DNA from: Hydractinia symbiolongicarpus
Taxonomy: Eukaryota > Cnidaria > Hydrozoa > Anthoathecata > Hydractiniidae
Assembly: GCF_029227915.1 (NCBI RefSeq)
Contig: NC_079884.1
Location: 3,222,001 to 3,286,000 of the forward strand
Direction of reading: 5' to 3'
DNA: 64,000 nucleotides
This document shows, one piece after another, positions 1 to 11,186 of the stretch (positions are counted from its first letter, which is position 1; every line of letters starts with the position of its first letter). The notes below the pieces were generated by a model that was not told the origin of the DNA, did not search any database, and was given only the letters and a program-made list of their open reading frames with translations. The translations under genes and the position numbers were made by a program.

Positions 1-373
1 TAAATGTGATAAATGAGCCAATTGGTCTCCAAGCAATTACATTCTTCTTAATTTGACATGATTGCTGGAATTCAGCGATTACATTAGTCTCTGTGGTAGC
101 GCTTTACTTAAAATTTTAGATAAATAAGACTTTTCTTACTGTGGGACCAATCCTGGCCGTTAGCACTCGCTGAATAAATAGGATCTGTTCCAAAGACTAC
201 ATTTCATTGACTTTCTAACGGTGTCAATCCGTTTGAGTTACAACGGTTGCGTCACTTATTGGTGCCAACATGTATTTAGTGATTTTGTTCCGATATTACT
301 AAGTTGAATTGCTTTTAACAGTGAAACGATTGACTGTGGGAATTAATTGATCTGATTCTGGAATGTAACCTTA
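1..373 (+). repeat. Reference satellite monomer (m1)
   Basis: This is the first full unit and serves as the coordinate reference. In order it holds the anchor TAAATGTGATAAATGAG (offset 1), an EcoRI-containing stretch near offset 65-75, an A/T-tract segment near 105-137, the first ACTGTGGGA motif at 138, a variable stretch at about 160-230, a conserved box at 241-254, an ACATGTA motif near 269-275, a second ACTGTGGGA at 333, and the lead-in CCTTA to the next anchor. Since 373 is not divisible by 3, no reading frame can run through successive monomers in register. The two ACTGTGGGA motifs divide the unit into about 195 and 178 bp. Confidence 0.95.
241..254 (+). other. Conserved monomer box CAACGGTTGCGTCA (first example)
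   Basis: This 14-bp string recurs at about the same monomer offset (241-254) in the great majority of monomers, while the stretch just before it (offset about 160-230) varies widely. It contains an odd-centred inverted repeat, CAAC-G-GTTG, followed by GCGTCA. Exceptions are few: ACAATGGTTGCG, ACAACAGTTGCG (for example 21850), CAACGGTTCCG (14039) and the diverged block at 42.5-43.7 kb. Such local conservation within a satellite can mark a protein-binding site, but no known satellite-binding motif matches it to my eye. Confidence 0.5.
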
Positions 374-2719
374 TAAATGTGATAAATGAGCCAATTGGTC
401 TCCAAGGAATAACATTCTTCTTAATTTGACATGATTGCTGGAAATCAGCTATTACATTAGGCTCTGTGGTAGCGCTTTATTTAAAAATTTAGATAAATAA
501 AACTTTTCTTACTGTGGGACCAATCCTGGCCGTTAGCACGGGCTGAATAAATAGGATCAGTTCCAAAGACTACATTACATTGACTTTCTAGCGGCATAAA
601 TCCGTTTGAGTTACAACGGTTGCGTCACTTATTCGTTCCAACATGTATTTAGTGATTTTGTTCCGATATTACTAAGTTGTATTGCCTTTAACAGTGAAAC
701 GATTGACTGTGGGAATTAATTGATCTGATTCTGGAATGTGACCTTATAAATGTGATAAATGAACCAATTGGTCTCCAAGGAATAACATTCTTCTTAATTC
801 GACATGATTGCTGGAATTCAGCGAGCACACTAGGCCCTGTGGTAGCGCTTTATTTAAAAATTTAGATAAATAAGACTTTTCTTACTGTGGGACCAATGCT
901 GGCCGTTAGCACGGGCTGAATAAATAGGATCAGTTCCAAAGACTACATTACATTGACTTTCTAGCGGCATAAATCCGTTTGAGTTACAACGGTTGCGTCA
1001 CATATTCGTACCAACATGTACTTAGCAATAGTATTCGGATATTACTAGGTTGCATCGCTTTTAACAGTGAATCGTTTGACTGTGGGACTTAATTGAACTG
1101 ATTTTGGTCTTTGACCTTATAAATGTGATAAATGAGCCAGTTTGACTACAAGAACTAACATTCTTCTGAATTTGACATGATTGCTGGAACTCAGCGATTA
1201 CACTGGGCGCTGTGGTAGGGCTTTATTAAAAAATGAAGATAAATAAGTCATTTTTCACTGTGGGACCAATCCTAGCCGTTAGTTAGCGTTGAAGAAATAG
1301 AGACAGTTTCAAAAACTACATTTCATTGATTTTCTAACGGTGTCAATCCGTTTGAGTTACAACGGTTGCGTCACATATTCGTACCAACATGTATTTAGTG
1401 ATTTTCATCCGATATCACTAAGTTGTATCGGTTTTAACAGTGAAGCGATTGACTGTGGGACTTATTTGAACTAACTTTGGACTGTGACCTGATAAATGTG
1501 ATAAATGAGACAATTGGACTCCAAGGAATAACATTCTTCTTAATTTGATATGATTGCTGGAATTCAACGATTCCATTAGGCTCTGTGGTAGCGCTTTATT
1601 TAAAAATTTAGATAAATAAATCATTTTTTACTGTGGGACCAATCCTAGCCGTTAGTTCGCACTGAAGAAATACAGACAGTTTCTAAACTACATTTCATTG
1701 ACTTTCTATCGGAGTCAATCCGTTTGTGTTACAACGGTTGAGTCACATATTCGTACCAACATGTATTTAGGGATTTTCTTCCGATATTACTAAGTTGTAT
1801 TGCCTTTAACAGTGAAACGATTGACTGTGGGAATTAATTGATCTGATTCTGGAATGTGACCTTATAAATGTGATAAATGAGCCAATTGGTCTCCAAGGAA
1901 CAACATTCTTTTTAATTTGACATGATTGCTGGAATTCAGCGATTACATTAGGCTCTGTGGTAGCTCTTTATTTAGAAATTTAGATAAATAAGACTTTTCT
2001 TACTGTGGGACCAATCCTGGCCGTTAGCACGGGCTAAATATATAGGATCAGTTCCAGAGACTACATTACATTGACTTTCTAGCGGCATAATTCCGTTTGA
2101 GTTACAACGGTTGCGTCACATATTCGTACCAACATGTATTTAGCGATAGTATTCGGATATTACTAGGTTGCATCGCTTTTAACAGTGAAACGTTTGACTG
2201 TGGGACTTAATTGAACTGATTATGGTCTTTGACCTTATGTATGTGATAATTGAGACAATTGGACTCCAAGGCATAACATTCTTCTTAATTTGATATGATT
2301 GCTGGAATTCAACGATTACATTAGGATCTGTGGTAGCGCCTTATTTAAAAATTTAGATAAATAAATCATTTTTTACTGTGGGACCAATCCTAGCCGTTAG
2401 TTCGCACTGAAGAAATACAGACAGTTTCAAAAACTACATTTCATTGAATTTCTATCGGAGTCAATCCGTTTGTGTTACAACGGTTGCGTCACATATTCGT
2501 ACCAACATGTATTTAGGGATTTTCTTCCGATATTACTAAGTTGCATTGCTTTTAACAGTGAACCGATTGACTGTGGGATTTAATTGAACTGATTCTGGAA
2601 TGTGACCTTATAAATGTGATAAATGAGCCAATTGGACTCTAAGGAATAACATTCTTTCTAATTTGATATGATTGCTGGAATTCAGCGATTACATTAGGCT
2701 CTGTAGTAGCGCTTTATTT

Positions 2720-2747
2720 AAAAATTTAGATAAATAAATCATTTTTT
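2720..2747. other. Phased A/T tracts in monomer (example in m8)
   Basis: AAAAATTT (2720-2727), AAA groups (2732-2738) and TTTTTT (2742-2747) lie with centres roughly 10-11 bp apart. The same arrangement recurs in most monomers, just before the first ACTGTGGG motif. A/T tracts spaced at the helical repeat are known to bend DNA, and curvature is common in satellites. That this segment is curved is an inference from spacing only. Confidence 0.35.
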
Positions 2748-5369
2748 AGTGTGGGACCAATCCTAGCCGTTAGTTCGCGCTGAAGAAATACAGACAATTT
2801 CAAAAACTAAGCTTCATTGACTTTCTAGCGGCATAAATCCGTTTGAGTTACAACGGTTGCGTCAAATATTCGTACCAAAATGTACTTAGCCATAGTACTC
2901 GGATATTACTACGTTTCACCGCTTTTAACAGTGAAATGATTGACTGTGGGATTTAATTGAACTCATTCTGGACGGTGACCTTATAAATGTGATAAATGAG
3001 CCAATTGGACTCCAAGGAATAACATTCTTCTTAATTCGACATGATTGCTGGAATTCAGCGAGTACACTAGGCCCTGTGGTAGCGCTTTATTTAAAAGTTT
3101 AGATAAATAAATCATTTTTTACTGTGGGACCAATCCTAGCCGTTAGTTCGCGCTGAAGAAATAGAGACAGTTTCAAAAACTACATTTCAATGACTTTCTA
3201 ACGGGGTCAATCCGTTTGAGTTACAACGGTTGCGTCACATATTCGTACCAACATGTATTTAGTGATTTTTTTTCCGATATTACGAAGTTGTATTGCTTTT
3301 AACAGTGAAATGATTGAGTGTGGGAATTAATTGAACTGATTCCGGACTGTGACCTCATAAATGTGATAAATGAGCAAATTGGTCTCCAAGCAATTACATT
3401 CTTCTTAATTTGACATGATTGCAGGAATTCAGCGATTACATTAGGCTCTGTGGTAGCGCTTTATTTAAAATTTTAGATAAATAAGACTTTTATTACTGTG
3501 GGACCAATCCTGGCCGTTAGCACTAACTGAATAAATAGGATCTGTTCCAAAGACAACATTTCATTGACTTTCTAGCGGCATAAATCCGCTTGAGTTACAA
3601 CGGTTGCGTCACATATTCGTACCAACATGTATTTAGCGATGGTATTCGGATATTACTAGGATGCGTCGCTTTTAACAGTGAAACGTTTGACTGTGGGACT
3701 TAATTGAACTGATTTTGGACTTTGACCTTATAAATGTGATAAATGAGCCAGTTTGACTACAAGAACTAACATTCTTCTTAATTTGACATGATTGCTGGAA
3801 CTCAGCAATTACACTGGGCGCCGTGGTAGCGCTTTTTTTAAAAATTTAGATAAATAAATCTTTTTTTACTGTGGGCCTAATCCTAGCCGTTAGTTTGCAC
3901 TGAAGAAATACAGACAGTTTCAAAAACTACATTTCATTGACTTTCTATCGGGGTCAATCCGTTTGTGTTACAACGGTTGCGTCACATATTCGTACCAACA
4001 TGTATTTAGTGATTTTCTTCCGATATTACTAAGTTGCATTGCTTTTAACAGTGAAACGTTTGACTGTGGGATTTAATTGAACTGATTCTGGAATGTGACC
4101 TTATAAATGTGATAAATGAGCCAATTGGACTCTAAGGAATAACATTCTTCTTAATTTGATATGATTGCTGGAATTCAGCGATTACATTAGTCTCTGTGGT
4201 AGCGCTTTATTTAAAAATTTAGATAAATAAATCATTTTTTACTGTGGGACCAATCCTAGCCGTTAGTTCGCGCTGAAGAAATAGAGACAGTTTCAAAAAC
4301 TACATTTCAATGACTTTCTACCGGGGTCAATCCGTTTGAGTTACAACGGTTGCGTCACATATTCGTACCAAAATGTATTTAGTGATTTTTTTCCGATATT
4401 ACTAAGTTGTATTGCCTTTAACAGTGAAATGATTGACTGTGGGAATTAATTGATCTGATTCTGGAATGTGACCTTATAAATGTGATAAATGAGCCAATTG
4501 GTCTCCAAGGAATAACATTCTTCTTAATTTGACGTGATTGCTGGAATTCAGCGATTACATTAGGCTCTGTGGTAGCGCTTTATTTAAAAATTTAGATAAA
4601 TAAGACTTTTCTTACTGTGGGACCAATCCTGGCCGTTAGCACGGGCTGAATAAATAGGATCAGTTCCAAAGACTACATTACATTGACTTTCTAGCGGCAT
4701 TAATCCGTTTGAGTTACAACGGTTGCGTCACATATTCGTGCCAACATGTATTTAGCGATAGTATTCGGATATTACTAGGTTGCATCGCTTTTAACAGTGA
4801 AACGTTTGACTGTGGGACTTAATTGAACTGATTTTGGTCTTTGACCTTATAAATGTGATAAATGAGCCAATTAAACTCAAAGGAATAACATTCTTCTTAA
4901 TTTGACATGATTGCTGGAATTCAGCGATTACATTAGGCTCTGTGGTAGCGCTTTATTTAAAAATTTAGATAAATAAATCATTTTTCACTGTGGGACCAAT
5001 CTGGCGGTAGCATTCGCTGAATAAAGAGGATCTGATCCAAAGACAACATTTCATTGACTTTCTAGCGGCATAAATCCGCTTGAGTTACAACGGTTGCGTC
5101 ACATATTCGTACCAACATGTATTTAGCGATTGTATTCGGTAATTACTAGGTTGCATCGCTTTTAACAGTGAAACGTTTGACTGTGGGACTTAATTGAACT
5201 GATTTTGGACTTTGACCTTATAAATGTGATAAATGAGCCAGTTTGACTACAAGAACTAACATTCTTCTTAATTTGACATGATTGCTGGAAATCAGCAATT
5301 ACACTGAGCGCCGTGGTAGCGCTTTATTAAAAAAATAAGATAGATAAGTCATTTTTTACTGTGGGACCA

Positions 5370-7310
5370 ATCGTAGTCGTTAGTTCGCGCTGAAGAATCA
5401 GAGACAGTTTCAAAAACTACATTTCATTGATTTTCTAACGGTGTCAATCCGTTTGAGTTACAACGGTTGCGTCACTTATTGGTACCAACATGTATTTAGT
5501 GATTTTGTTCCGATATTACTAAGTTGTATTGCCTTTAACACTGAAACGATTGACTGTGGGAATTCATTGATCTGATTCTGGAATGTGACCTTATAAATGT
5601 GATAAATGAGCCAATTGGTCTCCAAGGAATAACATTCTTCTTAATTTGACATGATTGCTGGAATTCAGCGATTACATTAGGCTCTGTGGTAGCGCTTTAT
5701 TTAAAAATTTAGATAAATAAGACTTTTCTTACGGTGGGACTAATCCTGGCCGTTAGCACGGGCTGAATAAATAGGATCAGTTCCAAAGACTACATTACAT
5801 TGACTTTCTAGCGGCATAAATCCGTTTGAGTTACAATGGTTGCGTCACATATTCGTACCAACATGTATTTAGCGATAGTATTCGGATATTACTAGGTTGC
5901 ATCGCTTTTAACAGTGAAACGTTTGACTGTGGGACTTAATTGAACTGATTTTGGTCTTTGACCTTGTAAATGTGATAAATGAGCCAATTGGACTCCAAGG
6001 AATAACATTCTTCTTAATTTGATATGATTGCTGGAATTCAGCGATTACATTAGGCTCTGTGGTAGCGCTTTATTTAAAAATTTAGATAAATAAATCATTT
6101 TTTACTGTGGGACCAATCCTAGCCGTTAGTTCGCGTTGAAGAAATAGAGACAGTTTCAAAAACTACATTTCATGGATTTTCTAACGGTATCAATCCGCTT
6201 GAGTTACAACGGTTGCGTCACATATTCGTACCAACATGTATTTAGCGATTGTATTCGGATATTACTAGGTTGCATCGCTTTTAACAGTGAAACTTTTGAC
6301 TGTGGGACTTAATTGAACTGATTTTGGACTTTGACCTTATAAATGTGATAAATGAGCCAGTTTGACTCCAAGGAATAACATTCTTCTTAATTTGATATGA
6401 TTGCTGGAATTCAGCGATTACATTAGGCTCTGTGGTAGCGCTTTATTTAAACATTTAGATAAATAAGACTTTTCTTACTGTGGGACCAATCCTAGTCGTT
6501 AGTTCGCGCTGAAGAATCAGAGACAGTTTCTAAAACTACATTTCATTGATTTTCTAACGGTGTCAATCCGTTTGAGTTACAACGGTTGCTTCACTTATTG
6601 GTACCAACATGTATTTAGTGATTTTGTTCCGATATTACTAAGTTGTATTGCCTTTAACAGTGAAACGATTGACTGTGGGAATTAATTGATCTGATTTTGG
6701 AATGTGACCTTATAAATGTGATAAATGAGCCAATTGGTCTCCAAGGAATAACATTCTTCTTAATTTGACATGATTGCTGGAATTCAGCGATTACATTAGG
6801 CTCTGTGGTAGCGCTTTATTTAAAAATTTAGATAAATAAGACTTTTCTTACTGTGGGACCAATCCTGGCCGTTAGCACGGGCTGAATAAATAGGATCAGT
6901 TCCAAAGACTACATTACATTGAATTTTTAGCGGCATAAATCCGTTTGAGTTACAATGGTTGCGTCACATATTCGTACCAACATGTATTTAGCGATAGTAT
7001 TCGGATATTACTAGGTTGCATCGCTTTTAACAGTGAAACGTTTGACTGTGGGACTTAATTGAACTGATTTTGGTCTTTGACCTTGTAAATGTGATAAATG
7101 AGCCAATTGGACTCCAAGGAACAACATTCTTCTTAATTTGATATGATTGCTGGAATTCAGCGATTACATTAGGCTCTGTGGTAGCGCTTTATTTAAAAAT
7201 TTAGATAAATAAATCATTTTTTACTGTGGGATCAATCCTAGCCGTTAGTTCGCGTTGAAGAAATAGAGACAGTTTCAAAAACTACATTTCATGGATTTTC
7301 TAACGGTGTC
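5370..7310. repeat. 3-monomer higher-order repeat, period 1,119 bp
   Basis: Monomers m15-m17 and m18-m20 (starts 5221, 5967, 6340, 7086 among them) correspond at exactly 1,119 bp. Shared private variants include GAAGAATCAGAGACAG (near 5393 and 6512), GTTACAATGGTTGCG (near 5830 and 6949), the anchor lead-in CCTTGTAAATGTG (m17 and m20) and CATGGATTTTC (near 6171 and 7290). The 5' part of m18 differs from that of m15, so the duplicated stretch begins inside m15 rather than at an anchor, as expected for unequal exchange between out-of-register monomers. Confidence 0.8.
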
Positions 7311-7539
7311 AATCCGTTTGAGTTACAACGGTTGAGTCACATTTTCGTACCAACATGTATTTAGTGAATTTTTTCCGATATTACTAAGTTGTATCGGTTT
7401 TAACAGTGAAGCAATTGACTGTGGGACTTAATTAAACTAACTTTGGACTGTGACCTGATAAATGTGAAAAATGAGACAATTGGACCCAAGGAATAACATT
7501 CTTCTTAATTTGATATGATTGCTGAGATTCAACGATTAC

Positions 7540-10500
7540 ATTAGGCTCTGTGGTAGCGCTTTATTAAAAAATTTAGATAAATAAATCATTTTTTACTGTG
7601 TTACCAATCCTAGCCGTTAGTTCGCGCTGAAGAAATACAGACAGTTTCAAAAACTACATTTCATTGTCTTTCTATCGGGGCCAATCCGTTGGAGTTACAA
7701 CGGTTGCGTCACATATTCGTACCAACATGTATTTAATGATTTTCTTCCGATATTACTAAGTTGCATTGCTTTTAACAGTGAAACGATTGACTGTGGGATT
7801 TAATTGAACTGATTCTGGAATGTGACCTTATAAATGTGATAATTGAGCTAATTGGACTCCAAGGAATAACATTCTTCTTAATTTGATATGATTGCTGGAA
7901 ATAAGCGATTACATTAGGCTCTGTGGTAGCGCTTTATTTAAAAATTTAGATAAATAAATCATTTTTTACTGTGGGACCAACCCTAGCCGTTAGTTCGCGT
8001 TGAAGAAATAGAGACAGTTTCAAAAACTACATTTCATTGATTTTCTAACGGTGTCAATCCGTTTGAGTTACAACGGTTGCGTCACATATTCGTACCAACA
8101 TGTATTTAGTGATTTTGTTCCGATATTACTAAGTTGTATTGCCTTTAACAGTGAAACGATTGACTGTGGGAATTAATTGATCTGATTCTGGAATGTGACC
8201 TTATAAATGTGATAAATGAGCCAATTGGTCTCCAAGGAATAACATTCTTCTTAATTTGACATGATTGCTGGAATTCAGCGATTACATTAGGCTCTGTGGT
8301 AGCGCTTTATTTAAAAATTTAGATAAAGAAGACTTTTCTTACTGTGGGACCAATCCTGGCCGTTAGCACGGGCTGAATAAATAGGATCGGTTCCAAAGGT
8401 TACATTACATTGACTTTATACCGGCATAAATCCGTTTGAGTTACAACGGTTGCGTCACATATTCGTACCAACATGTATTTAGCGATAGTATTCGGATATT
8501 ACTAGGTTGCATCGCTTAAAACAGTGAAACGTTTGACTGTGGGACTTAATTGAACTGATTTTGGTCTTTGACCTTATAAATGTGATAAATGAGCCAATTG
8601 GACTCCAAGGAAAAACATTCTTCTTAATTTGATATGATTGCTGGAATTCAGTGATTACATTAGGCTCTGTGGTAGCGCTTTATTTAAAAATTTAGATAAA
8701 TAAATCATTTTTTACTGTGGGAGCAATCCTAGCCGTTAGTTCGCGTTGAAGAAATAGAGACAGTTTCAAAAACTACATTTCATTGATTTTCTAACGGTGT
8801 CAATCCGTTTGAGTTACAACGGTTGCGTCACATATTCGTACCAACATGTATTTAGTGATTTTTTTCCGATATTACTAAGTTGTATCGGTTTCAACAGTGA
8901 AACGATTGACTGTGGGATTTAATTGAACTGATTCTGGAAGGTGACTTTATAAATGTGATAATTGAGCCAATTGGACTCCAAGGAATAAAATTCTTCTTAA
9001 TTTGATATGATTGCTGGAATTCAACGATTACATTAGGCTCTGTGGTAGCGCTTTATTAAAAAATTTAGATAAATAAATCATTTTTTACTGTGTTACCAAT
9101 CCTAGCCGTTAGTTCGCGCTGAAGAAATACAGACAGTTTCAAAAACTACATTTCATTGTCTTTCTATCGGGCCAATCCGTTGGAGTTACAACGGTTGCGT
9201 CACATATTCGTACCAACATGTATTTAATGATTTTCTTCCGATATTACTAAGTTGCATTGCTTTTAACAGTGAAACGATTGACTGTGGGATTTAATTGAAC
9301 TGATTCTGGAATGTGACCTTATAAATGTGATAATTGAGCTAATTGGACTCCAAGGAATAACATTCTTCTTAATTTGAAATGATTGCTGGAAATAAGCGAT
9401 TACATTAGGCTCTGTGGTAGCGCTTTATTTAAAAATTTAGATAAATAAATCATTTTTTACTGTGGGACCAATCCTAGCCGTTAGTTCGCGTTGAAGAAAT
9501 AGAGACAGTTTCAAAAACTACATTTCATTGATTTTCTAACGGTGTCAATCCGTTTGAGTTACAACGGTTGCGTCACATATTCGTACCAACATGTATTTAG
9601 TGATTTTGTTCCGATATTACTAAGTTGTATTGCCTTTAACAGTCAAACGATTGACTGTGGGAATTAATTGATCTGATTCTGGAATGTGACCTTATAAATG
9701 TGATAAATGAGCCAATTGGTCTCCAAGGAATAACATTCTTCTTAATTTGACATGATTGCTGGAATTCAGTGATTACATTAGGCTCTGTGGTAGCGCTTTA
9801 TTTAAAAATTTAGATAAATAAGACTTTTCTTACTGTGGGACCAATCCTGGCCGTTAGCACGGGCTGAATAAATAGGATCAGTTCCAAAGGTTACATTACA
9901 TTGACTTTCTACCGGCATAAATCCGTTTGAGTTACAACGGTTGCGTCACATATTCGTACCAACATGTATTTAGCGATAGTATTCGGATATTACTAGGTTG
10001 CATCGCTTAAAACAGTGAAACGTTTGACTGTGGGACTTAATTGAACTGATTTTGGTCTTTGACCTTATAAATGTGATAAATGAGCCAATTGGACTCCAAG
10101 GAAAAACATTCTTCTTAATTTGATATGATTGCTGGAATTCAGTGATTACATTAGGCTCTGTGGTAGCGCTTTATTTAAAAATTTAGATAAATAAATCATT
10201 TTTTACTGTGGGAGCAATCCTAGCCGTTAGTTCGCGTTGAAGAAATAGAGACAGTTTCAAAAACTACATTTCATTAATTTTCTAACGGTGTCAATCCGTT
10301 TGAGTTACAACGGTTGCGTCACATATTCGTACCAACATGTATTTAGTGATTTTTTTCCGATATTACTAAGTTGTATCGGTTTCAACAGTGAAACGATTGA
10401 CTGTGGGATTTAATTGAACTGATTCTGGAAGGTGACTTTATAAATGTGATAATTGAGCCAATTGGACTCCAAGGAATAAAATTCTTCTTAATTTGATATG

Positions 10501-11095
10501 ATTGCTGGAATTCAACGATTACATTAGGCTCTGTGGTAGCGCTTTATTAAAAAATTTAGATAAATAAATCATTTTTTACTGTGTTACCAATCCTAGCCGT
10601 TAGTTCGCGCTGAAGAAATACAGACAGTTTCAAAAACTACATTTCATTGTCTTTCTATCGGGGCCAATCCGTTGGAGTTACAACGGTTGCGTCACATATT
10701 CGTACCAACATGTATTTAATGATTTTCTTCCGATATTACTAAGTTGCATTGCTTTTAACAGTGAAGCGATTGACTGTGGGATTTAATTGAACTGATTCTG
10801 GAATGTGACCTTATAAATGTGATAATTGAACTAATTGGACTCCAAGGAATAACATTCTTCTTAATTTGAAATGATTGCTGGAAATAAGCGATTACATTAG
10901 GCTCTGTGGTAGCGCTTTATTTAAAAATTTAGATAAATAAATCATTTTTTACTGTGTGACCAATCCTAGCCGTTAGTTCGCGTTGAAAAAATAGAGACAG
11001 TTTCAAAAACTACATTTCATTGATTTTCTAACGGTGTCAATCCGTTTGAGTTACAACGGTTGCGTCACATATTCGTACCAACATGTATTTAGTGA
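7540..11095. repeat. 4-monomer higher-order repeat, period about 1,492 bp
   Basis: Anchors at 7831, 9322 and 10814 are 1,491-1,492 bp apart and carry the same variant (ATAATTGAGCTAATTGG; m30 has a one-base change). The marker CCAATCCGTTGGAG recurs near 7683, 9173 and 10667, and GGAAAAACATTC with GGGAGCAATCC recurs in m24 and m28. There are two full copies and a partial third. The third stops matching near 11095, where m30 shifts to a GATTTTTTTCC variant. Each unit contains one GGTCTCC/GGGCTG-type monomer (m23, m27) among GGACTCC-type monomers. Confidence 0.85.
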
Positions 11096-11186
11096 TTTTT
11101 TTCCGATATTACTAAGTTGTATCGGTTTTAACAGTGAAGGGATTGACTGTGGGACTTAATTAAACTAACTTTGGACTGTGACCTGA

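Larger units (their letters stand above)
1..5220. repeat. Irregular monomer mixture (m1-m14)
   Basis: Fourteen monomers of several variant classes lie here without a clean higher-order period. Recognisable classes include units with GGTCTCCAAG and a GGGCTGAATAAATAGG stretch (m2, m3, m6, m13), units with CAGTTTGACTACAAG (m4, m11, and m15 just downstream), and units with GGACTCTAAGGAATAAC (m8, m12). m1 and m10 share GTCTCCAAGCAATTAC. m10 begins 374 bp after m9 because of a longer T run near 3265. The reuse of variants at irregular spacing suggests older, scrambled exchange. No gene is visible. Confidence 0.8.

Noticed and set aside
372-377. TATAAA string before each anchor, with CCAAT strings elsewhere in the monomer
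   Set aside because: These resemble TATA and CCAAT boxes but are short, occur in an A+T-rich repeat, and have no associated transcript or gene. Satellite transcription is possible but not supported by the sequence alone.
1418-1624. Minus-strand reading frame of 68 codons
   Set aside because: It is an open stretch of one monomer starting in the A/T-tract segment. The same frame is broken by stops or indels in most of the 171 monomers, 373 is not a multiple of 3, and there is no sign of purifying selection. It is not called as a gene.
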